A stretch of DNA of 64,000 nucleotides from an uncultured Porphyromonadaceae bacterium. Its GTDB lineage: Bacteria; Bacteroidota; Bacteroidia; Bacteroidales; Muribaculaceae. A model generated the notes under the pieces. That model searched no databases. It saw only the letters and a program-made list of their open reading frames with translations, and was not told the DNA's origin. The stretch spans positions 62,001-126,000 of the forward strand of contig UQGP01000001.1 in assembly GCA_900540625.1 (NCBI GenBank). The letters run 5' to 3'. Positions 8,785-20,700 of this stretch are shown here, in pieces; position 1 is the first letter of the stretch; each line of letters begins with the position of its first letter. Position numbers and translations under genes: made by a program.

Positions 8785-11700
8785 ATAATTTTACGCTCGC
8801 AAACACAAGCCCCGAATACTCAAGCGTCGCCTCTTCTGCCAACGCATCATCCTCGCTGCTCATCCGATTGAACGCATCACTTATACGCTCATCTATGGTC
8901 GCCCAATCAAGCCCCTTGCTCTTCTTAAACGCCTGCAACACTGCCACACCGTTAGCATCAAGCGCTCCCTGCACCTCTATGCCGCGCCCGTCCACACGCT
9001 TGCCGCGTATCGACAATAGGCGTCCCAGCGCGTCTCGACTACGTCGCAGCTGATTGTCCACCATGATGTCCATCACCTTCTGCACATACTTGGACGTATC
9101 CTCGCGCCCGGTAACATTGGCTGCCGTACTCAGTATGCGCTTGGTCTCGGCCTTACCAAGGTCGTCCAACAACCCATTCTCAAGCATTCTCTTGACCAAA
9201 TCAGTGATACTCTTCACCGTCGAAAGGTCATACCCCCGCTGACGCGCCATCGCTTGTCGCAACTTACTCAAATTGCCGCCTATGGCCTTCATTGCATCCT
9301 CCTTGGTCTGCCGGTTGTCGGCATTGGCCAGGCTCGCTGCTTCCTTCATCTGCGCTATCGCTTCGCCAAGACCATCGTCCCCGTCCCGGAATTTTATGCC
9401 GCCGTCACGGTCGCTGTCGCCGATGAGATCTTTCATAGTCTTGTGGGTGTCAATATCAATAACGGGGTCAATCAGATAGACTTGGCCGTCCTCGCCGATA
9501 AGCGCGTTATCGCCGTTGAAGTCCGACACCCATACATCGTCATTGGTATAGAAGTATGGAGGCTCAGAGCGGAAGCCCTTCGATTCGAGATAGGCCTTCA
9601 CTTCTTCATTGGTGGCGGTACGTCTTGACTTAATGAGTGGTTGAGAGAGGACTATACGCACTCCATCTACATCCTCGGCGATGCCTTCAAATTTGTAGGC
9701 AGTTTCCGGAAAGTATTTGTTGTGCAGGAGATATTCATAGATGGCGTCCTCCGCCTCAATGTGGTTCTTGTACCATGAGCCGGCCATTGCGTAAGGGTTT
9801 TTGACTTTATAGACACGGCTTTCATCAAAATTGATGTAAACCTCGCTTTCGCGTGATTGTTTGCTTACGCGCTCTCCAAAGCTCTTTATCTTCTCTCTTG
9901 GGATGAAAAGACCGTTGGCTTTAGCTATGGCTACCAGCCTTTCGCCCTCCGCTTCACGTCTATATCTCTGGCTGTCATCAATATGTTGTTCTCGGTGAGC
10001 TGAATGTCCTTCTTCAAACACTCGGATATCGCTTCTGTCAGATACGGCCGCCAATCTCCGGGAAGCGTCTGTATCCACTTCTCGGCCGTCAGCACTGCCT
10101 TCGGGCCGGCGATATTCACCACTTTGATTTTGTCCAAGTCTTTTTCCATACTGCAAATTTACTGTTTCTTTCTGATTTCCTTTTCCATCTCGTCCATAAC
10201 TTTCCACATTCGACATTTCTCCAAACCCGGTTTTTCTACGCATCACCTCGGTGTCTGCCATATCGAATATGGTAGGCCGTCCGCCGTTGCGCTTACGCTT
10301 AAACGCTTCATGCAGCACAAACGCCCATTCCTTATCGCCCCACTGACGCTTGCTGCGTATCTTCAAGCCGTCCAGCAACCGCTGCAACGCCTTCTGAAGC
10401 ATCGCTTTCAATCGCCCCCAGAACGTCTGCTCCGCCGCACTCATCTTCTCAAAACCACCCTCACCGATACGTCCGGCAAGGTCGGCTCCATACTCCTCGG
10501 TGGCATCACGCTTGAACTGCTCACGCTTCTTGCTTGCCTCCGCATGAGCCTCCGCCATATCTGTATAGTATGAAGCGTTGGCATCCCCACCTTTGGCTAC
10601 ATGCTCCTTGCGTTTCTTCTCACGTATGCGGTCCACCTCGGCATCGTACATCTTCTGCGCCATGCGGTCAATGGTGCCGCGTATCTCGTCCTTAGACACA
10701 CGGTAGAGTTCATCAAGGGCATTGTTAAGCTTAGCCTCATCAGGGAACAGTACGCGCAGTCCGTCATGCCCCACAACCTCATGCACAAACGTATTCTCAA
10801 TGTCTGCCATGTTGGCATTGTTGGGAACAACAATAGTCACCTCGCCGGTCATAGGATTGAAGCTGCCCTTCATTCTGCGCTGACGCACGGAAGGCAATGC
10901 GGCCACTTCTTCCTCTGTACGTATGATGCGCACTGGAGTATTGAGGAGCTCCGCCAACTCTCGCGCCCGCGCTGTCATCACCTCCGGGTCACTATTATTC
11001 CCGGTCTTCTCATTGTTCCCATTATTCTCATCAGAGAACCCGGATTCAGCCACCTCAAACCAACCGGAACGATTTACCCTGTCGGGCTTCGGCAACAACG
11101 TGTAATCACCGCTGTCTACAAAGCCTTTTAGCCCGTCCACGATTTCCTTCTGACGCGCACCATCCAAGCGGTCGGGATAGTACACATACTCCAAATAATC
11201 GGCATCCGCATTCGACTTGAAGCGATGTCTGCCGAGCTTCACAACAAGGCCGTACACTTCACTGTTGGCATTCTTGCTCGCAATATTATCAGTGTTCGCC
11301 GAATGGTCCGAGACACGTATGCCCACCGAGTTGCCGAGGTCTTGGTAGAAGGAAGCACGCAGACCGGCACCCTTCAGCCCGAAGGCCTTGGCGATATTAT
11401 ACAGAAATTCGTGCGCACCCATGGCCTTCTCGTCCAACCTATCGGAAATTTCTTCAAGACCGTCTCGATATTCGGATTTTTTGCCTACCTTTGCACCCGA
11501 ATTGGATACGGCCTGGGCACTCCTGCTTGGACGGCCAGTCTCGGAGGCGACACCTACAGTGCCGCTTTCGTTATTTTTGGTCACTACCACCGCAGTGTCA
11601 TAGCTGCCGCCGGCATTGCCCTTATTGGCTATTTCTACCTTGTAGCCGGCACCCAATTCTTTCTCACACCACTCTTTCAACTCTGACTTCGTGAAGCCTT

Positions 11701-14700
11701 TCTGATAAGCCTTGATGCTGCCGTCGGGACGCAATACCAGTATCTCGGACGGGCTGTCAAGCGTTATTCGCGTCTCGCCCTCCTTGCCCTGTCGGCGGAT
11801 GCTCTCGGCACTGCGAACATTTAACACCATACGTCCGCCATCTTTCAGCTTATCTGCCATATCGTGCAGCACTCCGGCACGCCAGTCATCGGGTATCACA
11901 TTGAGCACCGCATTACTGATGATGTAATCGTACTTCTTCTTTATATCACCGTAACTCTTATAGGTCGGCGCTGCTCGCCGCTCCGAAGGATAAGGCTCTA
12001 CGTCCTCAACCTTGATGCCGTTATCCCTCATCCACTCCGTACCTATGCCCAGACCGCTGCTCGCATCTAATACGTCAACCTCGCGGCCTCGCGCCTCACG
12101 CTTAACCCATTCGCCGAATTTCTGATACGAACTCAGCGTATTCTTCACCTGCGTGGTATGCCGCCCGTCACTATTGGTCTGCTCGTCCAACCACCGACGT
12201 CCATACTCGCTGTCCAACTCCTCGCTCGTGCGATAACGCATATCCGCATCCATTTTCGAATAGTCGCCGTTATTACCCTCGGCATACTTTGCCTGATTTG
12301 CATCCAGTATACAGTACGAAATCTTTGTTGGCTCGTATGCATCGTTCAATTCCTCTGCAAACATCACGCCGTCATAACCCTTGGACTTTATCTTGTCTGC
12401 AATGCCTTCCTCATCCATAATACTCCACAACTCGTCCTGCATATCTGCCACGGTGTATTCCCATCCGGTAACATACTCATACGTCTCGGCGTATGTATCG
12501 TTGTCCACAAGATCCATAGGACGTCTGATATTCAGGAAGCACGCTATTACATCCGCCTTACCTCCACGAACTCCGGCTGCATTGCGGGCATACGTCTCCG
12601 CAAATTCTTCATCGGGCGTAAAGAAGTATCCTTCTGCCACAACTCTGCGCTCCAACCCGGCTGTATAACGACTGCCCTCATGTCGTTCAAAGGTATTGAA
12701 ATCCACACTACGCCCATGATATACCACCATAGGTTCGCCGTTTTCGTCCACAACCTTGGATGACTTTTCAGGCTCATTCTCCCAGTCTCCAAACCATCGC
12801 TTGAAATTTCTTGTACGTACCGATACCCATTGGTCTGCAGTCAAACGTGTTGTCCGTCCGTTAGGTGCTTTCATATACGTACCGGCTTCCTTGGCCGAAG
12901 CTACTATCGACGCCGCCTCACTATCGCTCCCATAATTCCCGGCGTTCCCATTGTTCTCATTCTGCCCCGCTTCCGCATCTTTTCCTCCCGAAACTTTGGG
13001 ATTCTCAAAGTTTTCGACTACCTTTGCAGCAGTTTCAAGGACTTCTTGTATCCCTTGTTTCGCCTGCTCTGCAGGTAAGACGAAAGCCACGTCAGCGAGA
13101 TTAGTTCGCTGTTGGTCAAGGAATGCAAGAAGTTCCTTTTTATTCGCATTCGTCAACTTCCCGTCCAAAATCCAACGAACAATGCTTTCGCTATTCTTTG
13201 GAAATACATTGCGGATGCTATTAACTTCCAGCACACGGCCTTTTACTGTCGGACGTATAAAAATGCCGACAAGAAATTTCTCGCCATTATGATCCAATAG
13301 GGTAAGAATATTTTGCGACTTCCCCTTGTCGCCATAAGCAAATGTCGCTATCGGGTTCGCTATTGCCTTCGGCAAATCGCGCACTTCCTGCAAATCAAAA
13401 TCATGCTTGCCCGAACTTGCCTTCAACGACAATTGAGATGCAGGCAACTCTATCGGCAAATTCGGAATTCCTGCTGCACGCAAGAATTCAGACGGCCTTC
13501 CCATCTTATACACATGTCCTATCGGCAGTTTGCCGTCTATCTGCAGCTCCAACTCCGCGTTGAACCGCGCATTAGCCGCCTCTAAGCCTTCCGCGCCATT
13601 CTCCCCCACATACTGGAAGCGAAGCCTATTCGACATCCCGGTTTCATCTTTCGACATTACATCTGCCAGCTGCCCCTCATCGGTATTCAGCCATGCAACA
13701 TCGTCCACACTCACTTCTTTGCTGTACACCTTGCCGCCCCCGGCATAGTCCTCAGCCTGCATACGCGAAGGCGTCACAAACACACCGGCCTCTATGGGCT
13801 TGCTGCTGTACACCCTCACTCGGCCGCTGCGCAACACCGCCTCAAGCATCGCATTGCTCACATCGGGATAACTCGACAACGCATCCCAGCCGCCTTCTTC
13901 CCCTTCGGCTCGCGCCTCGGCAATAGCCTCTCGCAACGTCCTTATATCTTCCACTCCGCGCACCCCCGTGTGGTAATCATCTTCCATCGGATTGACACGC
14001 TGTATCACGGCATTCTGCTCGTTCTTGTGCAGCACCTCGCGCGGATTTACACCGTCTAACATATCTTTCATCACGCGGTCTGCTACCTCCTCGGCACTCG
14101 TATAGCGTATATGCAAGAAGTCACACACACCCTTCCAGAAACGCGCCAACGCCTGCTTCACACGCTCCAAAGCACTTATCGCCTCGGCTTTCTCAAAAAC
14201 GCTGCCCCTGCCCTCGGCAACCTTCTTGGCTTCTTCACGCAAACGCTCGGCGCCGCGACGGCCGCTGTATGTCGCTATCACCTCATCGGCTATCTCATCT
14301 TCACTCTCCAATTCCGGATAACGCTCTCGCACTTCATCCCATACGGGAGTATCTTTCATCAACCCGACCACATTGGACCATTCCTCGGCATTGCCGCATC
14401 GCAAGGCCTCAGCCCACAGGTGCGCATACTCGTGCACCGGCGTCTCGGCCGTCGCTATCCGCGGATCGATATATATCTTCCCCCCGACGGTGAAGCCGTA
14501 CGCCTCACCCTCGCCCGTCCGGAAGAATCGCACATGGTCGGTTATCTTCAAGTCTTTGTCATCGAAGATTACATAATTCTTCGCACCATCAGCTCGACCG
14601 CCGCTCGTATATTCAGCGGGATACTTGATGCCCGTAAAGCCTAACTGCGAAAGAAACTCCGAGGCCTTGCGCTGCACATTGCCGGCAACTTCATACCTGC

Positions 14701-17700
14701 TCCCACGTATCGCATTTGGTATCATTATGTTATAGACATACTCAAACGGCATATCCAAACGCCAACCTCTGCGAGCAAAATCCTCAAGATCCACTCCGAT
14801 ACCCTCCAAGGCTGTCCGCACTCGCGTTGCCTGGCTCGGCGTCAATCCTTTATCATGGTCTATATAATTCTCCCCGGTGTCCTCGGGTATCTCTACGGTG
14901 TAGAGGTGTCGCTGACCCTTGGCATCATCTACCTTCTGATTGTAGTAGTTTAGGGCGATGTCGGATTTATCGGGTCTTGTCTCGTCAACGTATGCTTTGA
15001 ATGCCTCAAATGTCGGGTACTTTTTGAGGAAGCGTTTTGCATTATGCTGTCGGGCGATACTGGATAGGTTGGTGGAGTTGTTGGTAACAATCTTCGTGGC
15101 GTAGCCTCTGCCGATACCTTCTACCTCGGTCACATATGTGCCCCAACCAAAGACCTGCGCACCCTCGCCCGTGCCCATATGCGAGTGGTCAAAGCTCTCA
15201 AAGTCCGCACCGCTGCCATGATACACTCGATGCTCTCGTATTTTTATGTCGTTTTCTATTGCATTCTCGGCATCTCTGCGTATCTTTGCAGCGTCAATGT
15301 CAAGGATAGCGTTTTGGACGTGTGTATCAAGGGCAGCTTCGCGCTGAGCATTGGTAGCCTTGTCCGACATCTCAGCCCACATGGTAATGGTCTCCATATC
15401 ATCAGGGCTGTTTTTATATTCTTTCTCTGCTACTACAACATATCCGTTGCCGAGTTCTTTGTAGAATCGTACAGATACTCGCCCACTCATATCATCACTC
15501 CCACGTCGAACATAATCGGGAGCGGTCATAATGTATGGCATAAGCTCCATGTCAACCGTTGTCAGGGGTATGCTCCTCTCATTGAGCTTCCGCCCACCGA
15601 CACCATGATTCTTCTGCGCATGTACCACGCCATTTGCCGTAATATTATGGCTGTCAAAATCACGGCCCATAACCTTACGTATCATACGCTGTGTAGCTTC
15701 CGGAAGCTCTATGGTAAATGTCTTGCCACGCTTATTCCCGTCAAGCCACCCCCTTATTGTATTTGCCGCCTTTGTCAATGCCGACAATCGAGCATGCAAA
15801 CGCACCTGCTGTTGTCCGGCATTCGACATCCCGGTTTCCTCATTCGCCTCATCCAACACCTTCTGTCCGGCCGCCACATCCGTAACCACTTCAACTCCGG
15901 CCTCGCGCAACCGCCCTATCACTGCATCGCGCAACACCGCCTCCGATGCTTCCACGCCCTCGGCGACAGCACCGTCTGCCTTACTCTGCTTCACACCTCC
16001 CGAAGGTATATCTACCACATGCGTGCCCAAGCCATAACTCAAACTCTCTTTGGACACTCCCATGTGTATCGAATATACACCGTCGCCGCTCAAGCACAAG
16101 TACTGCCCCGTGCCGTTTAAGCGCAACTCGCCGTGCTTCACATTATCCAAAAGGTCTGCCAACAACTCGGCTCGCTTCAACGCTATATATATCTTCCCTC
16201 CGTGATACGGCACACCTATCGCGTAATCAGACACATTGAACTCGCCCGACGCCTCGTCTGCACGCGCTTGCTCGACTGCCGCCTTAAACGCCGCCGCGTC
16301 CACCGCGTACGCCGCTTTCCTGCGCATGCTCAACAGCTCGCGCCACGGAACATACCCATGCTCAAAGTCCAACGCCTTGCCATCCCAGCCTATCGTCTTA
16401 CCTTCCCATGCCGTAGGATACTTGCTGCGCACCATTATGATACTCGCCGTATCCGTAGCCATAGCCAAGCCTTCCTCGTAATGCACACCACGCAACTGCG
16501 GACGCTTATTATCCTCCGCAGTCTTACGCCACGGAGCATAATCCTTGGGATTCACCGTAACCTTACCCTTGACCTTCTTCGTCGACAACTCAAATCCCGG
16601 CGACTTACGCAACTTCGCCGCCTGATCCGCGTCCACCTCCACTTCTTCTTCTTTTCCGTCTTTCCCTTGCACATTAGACGACTTTGTCGTACCTTTGCCC
16701 TCGGAAGGGATGCTTTGAGGAGTTATTCCCGAGCCCTTTGTTGCAGTCTCGGCTTCTATTGGCTGCGCATAGTCCAAACCTTGACCCTCAGCCGAAGGGG
16801 CAGTCGCATCTTTCGGAGTGCGCCAAAGCATATTCCCTTCCTGTATAAGCCGCGATATTCGATTGCGGCTTTTTTCTTGGTTAGATACGACAACCTCTTT
16901 ACCATCTTTGCTTACAGTAACCGATGTAAAGAAATAGAGCCGAGTGCCATTGGCCTTGGTGAATCCCTTGATAAAAATATACGATGACCCTCTTTCGGTT
17001 TTATCGCCGGGCTTTGCCTCACTGGTATCTTCAATAATTATGGTAGGCGTTTCAAGGGTAGGTTTCAACATGCCGAGTTTGCTATTACGCCCATCGCGCA
17101 TGAGCTTGGCAAATTGATTTTTGCCCATCTTGACATCACCAATCGGGGTAGATACAATTCCATCCTCTCCGAAAAGTTTATCCCAATTCTCTATGGTCAA
17201 CTCAATTTCGGGGGCGATTTCGGCCTGGAGTTCAATTTGACCGATAATCTCAGCGACCTCTTCTGCCGATAGTTTCCTTGAAGCGGCGCCTTCTTCTGCG
17301 CCCTCACGCTCGGCATCCACACGCTTCTGTACCTCCCGCACGTGGTCGGAAAACGCCTTCGCATCGTTATAATTATCGAAGTTCACGGTACTGAAGTCCC
17401 CGCGACCCTCAATCTCATAACCTTCCTCCTCTAATGCTTCGATGATACGCACCGGCGTCTCGGCATTATCGTCAAACACGTCAACCTCCAACCACGTCCT
17501 CCCGGTTTTAGTGCTGTGCACCGACACTATTCGCGGATCACGCGTATATCCCGTGATTATACCTGCCTTGTCTGCAGCACTCGTCGCTACAATATCACCG
17601 GACGGAATACCTTTCCACTTCTTCGTCTCGGCATCATAGCCGACATTCTTTGCTCCCTCACGCTTATCTCGCGCTCCCTTAGCCACTCGCTCGGCCTGTT

Positions 17701-20700
17701 GGAAAACGCTCTCCCGCTTCGGCTTCGCCGCCTTCTGACCCTCGCCACGCAGCCGCGCTATCTCCGCTCGCACAAGCTTCTTATCAGCCCCCGGCTTCTC
17801 CAATAGCTCTTCCAAATGCGCTATCTCCGCCGCTTTGCTCCCATTATTCTCATTCTCCCCATTGCTCCCGGTATTCCCGGTACGGCCATTCAATCCACTT
17901 CCGCCATTTTTCTCTTCCACAACGTCCTTCTTCACCGACGAGTATTCACCAAATGGCTTAGTCTTACGCTTGCTCGACTCAATCCACTTCTCGAAGTCTT
18001 CGAGGTTCACGCCGGTAATGTCAATTCTGCGGCCATTCTCCCAGCCCTGCTCGTAATTGGCAAGGTAGTCGCCCTTAGCCTCGTCTTGATCATTGAAGCC
18101 AAGCATAACCTTGTGCTCGTCAAAGCTGCCGTCGGGGTTGTACTGGTCCACAACGAACACCTTGCGTCCGTTCCAACCGTCAATATCATTGGAGAGGAAC
18201 ACGTCAATGTGGTCTCCGTCAACACCCACTGCGCCACGAATGTAGCCGTAAGTGTTGTTCATCTTGCTTTCCCACTGCTTGCCGTCAGCATCAGTACCCT
18301 TACGCACGCTGCCCTGCGGCTGTTCAATGGTGATGTCGAACGTACCAACTTGCACATGCCCCTTCTTATAGTTGCCGGCTTCCTTCTGCGCCTCGGTTGG
18401 TTCGGCGTTCACTTCGGCCGATGCAGTCTTTATCTTGGCAGACATCGGTGTTTCACCCTGGCCACCAACAATATTATCATTTTTCCCTTGCACATCCGCC
18501 GACTTTGTCGTATCTTTGCCCCTGAGAGAAGTTCCGTCAGACGCAGGAACAAGGTCCGGTCTCTTCGACCCACTCGGAGTCTCGGTTAAGCGCCATTCAG
18601 AACCGGGAGACAGCTTCTCAGCAAGATGCAGGATTTTATCATTCTGCATCTTGTTTTTTACCGCTGTGTCCTTAATCTCATGACTACTTATCGAGACCTC
18701 CATGCCGTCTTTTTTCACGGTTACAGACTCAAAGTGTACAATACGTGTACCATCCGCCTTGACAAACGTCTTCACGAAAAGATACTTACTGTCACGTTCC
18801 GAGCCATCCTTGGGGTCAACCTCCTCAAGCACTACATCCGGCGCGCTCAGCGTAGGATAAACCATACCAAAATACTCCGCACGACCGCGCGAATACATCT
18901 TAATAAACTGGTTCTCTCCCATCTTGACAACACCTATAGGCGTGTCAACCATACCATCCTCACCAAACTGAGCCAACCAATTCTCAGGCGTCAGCTCTAC
19001 CGTGGGCGCGACCTCGGCTGACGCCTCCATACGCCCGACCAAATCAGCCGCCTCACTCTCCGACAACGAACGACCTATAAAGCGGCCGTCAACTTCCGAA
19101 GGCTTTATTTCTCTACCTTTTCCGCTTCCTCGGCTATCATCTGAAGCTCCTGCTCCACGCTCATACGCCCGGCCTGTGCCCGCAACGCGTTCTCGGCTTC
19201 CAACGTCTGTTGTGCTTCCTCGTCCCCCTCCTTGGCCGACTTCACTATCGTCAGCCATAGGTACATTTCCAGTCTCTCCATTATTTCTTTCGTTTACCGG
19301 TTTGTAGTCTATGCCGAGCACCTTCTTCACGGCCTCGGCTATCGTGTGCGGCGTCCGCTCTACACTCTCAAACAACGTGTCTTCGCCCACGCCTTGTATC
19401 GTGTCGTACAGGTCGTTGAACATCTTCTGCAGACCGCGCTGGCTCATACCCTTGTACATCGCCGCCAAATGCAACGCAAAGTTACTAAATCTTTCGGCGG
19501 GCAGATAGCTCTCGCCGCTCGCATCGTCAAAAGCATACTGCTGCGACCATGCAGCCACCGCCGTCAACGCCGATTCGATATTCGTCGCCCCGGCATACTG
19601 CGGATACATCATCATCTCGTTATACAGCACTATCGCCTGCTGTATCTCGCCGCGTATGCTGTCGGCCTCGGGGCTGTCGTAGTCACGGTAGGCCGTAGCC
19701 AATATCGCTCGCTGTACCTTCGCCGGCAGCTTCGCAAACATCTCTTCTATCTCTACACTGCCGCCCTCAAAAATGCCCTGGTACAACACATCCTTGAGAT
19801 CCTCGGCCGCATTACCCGTCAACTCACCCTTGCGGTCAAAACAACTGGCATACTGCGTATCGGTGATATAACCGCGAGTATTCATCCATTGCAAGGTCTT
19901 CACGCCATTAGCAGCAACCAACTGCGAAATGCTCGCATCCTCGTCTTCTGACGACAATAGTCGCTCCGCATACTCACGCATATCGGCGCCCATCTTACGC
20001 GCCGCCGCACGTCCGCGTATACGCTCTACTCCGCCGCTCTCGGTATCGGCCTGCACATACTGCCCCAGACGTATAGCCTCGCCGTCGGACACGTCAAGCA
20101 TATTCACCAGCACGGGACGCTCCATAGCCTCTATATCAGCCGCATCCATGCCGAAGTCCGCAGCATGCTCTATAAGATACGCCTTATACCGCGCCGCCTG
20201 CTCGGGCGCATTGTCGTACATCCATTTCAACGCATCCGCGCGCGAATTACCCTGTATCGTCTCACCACGGCCATTCACACTCGGAGCACCCGTATACGCC
20301 GTAATGCTCCCCGTAATCTCCTCGGGACGTATATCCCGCGCTATATCCTGCGCACTCACCTTGCTCACCGCATCCTTGCGATCTTTAGGCTGCGCCTCAG
20401 GTATGAAGTGTCGTACATTGCGGTTGCCCTGCACGTGGCTCGGCTGCAAATCATCCACATCTATGACCGCCGCAACACCGTCCGCGGTCGTGTCCTTGGC
20501 AAATTTCACGCGCACATCCTTGCCGCGCACCGCCTCAACCGCGCCCTGACGCTCTACTACCTCGGGTCCGCTGCGACGATAGCCGCGCGCACGCGCATGC
20601 TCGGGCGTGTCGGCACGCCAGTCGGGAACACCGTTCAGACGCTCCAGACGCAGCCTGTCAGCCTCGGCCTGTGCAGCTCGCTCGGCACGCTCACGCTCGG

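Noticed and set aside
15179..16120. Long + strand open frames inside the giant gene (for example 313 codons here, 336 codons at 20165-21175)
   Set aside because: They are shadows opposite a real coding frame. They lack recognisable domains and are rich in His, Arg, Leu and Pro, as expected from the reverse of Ala/Glu/Asp/Gly codons.
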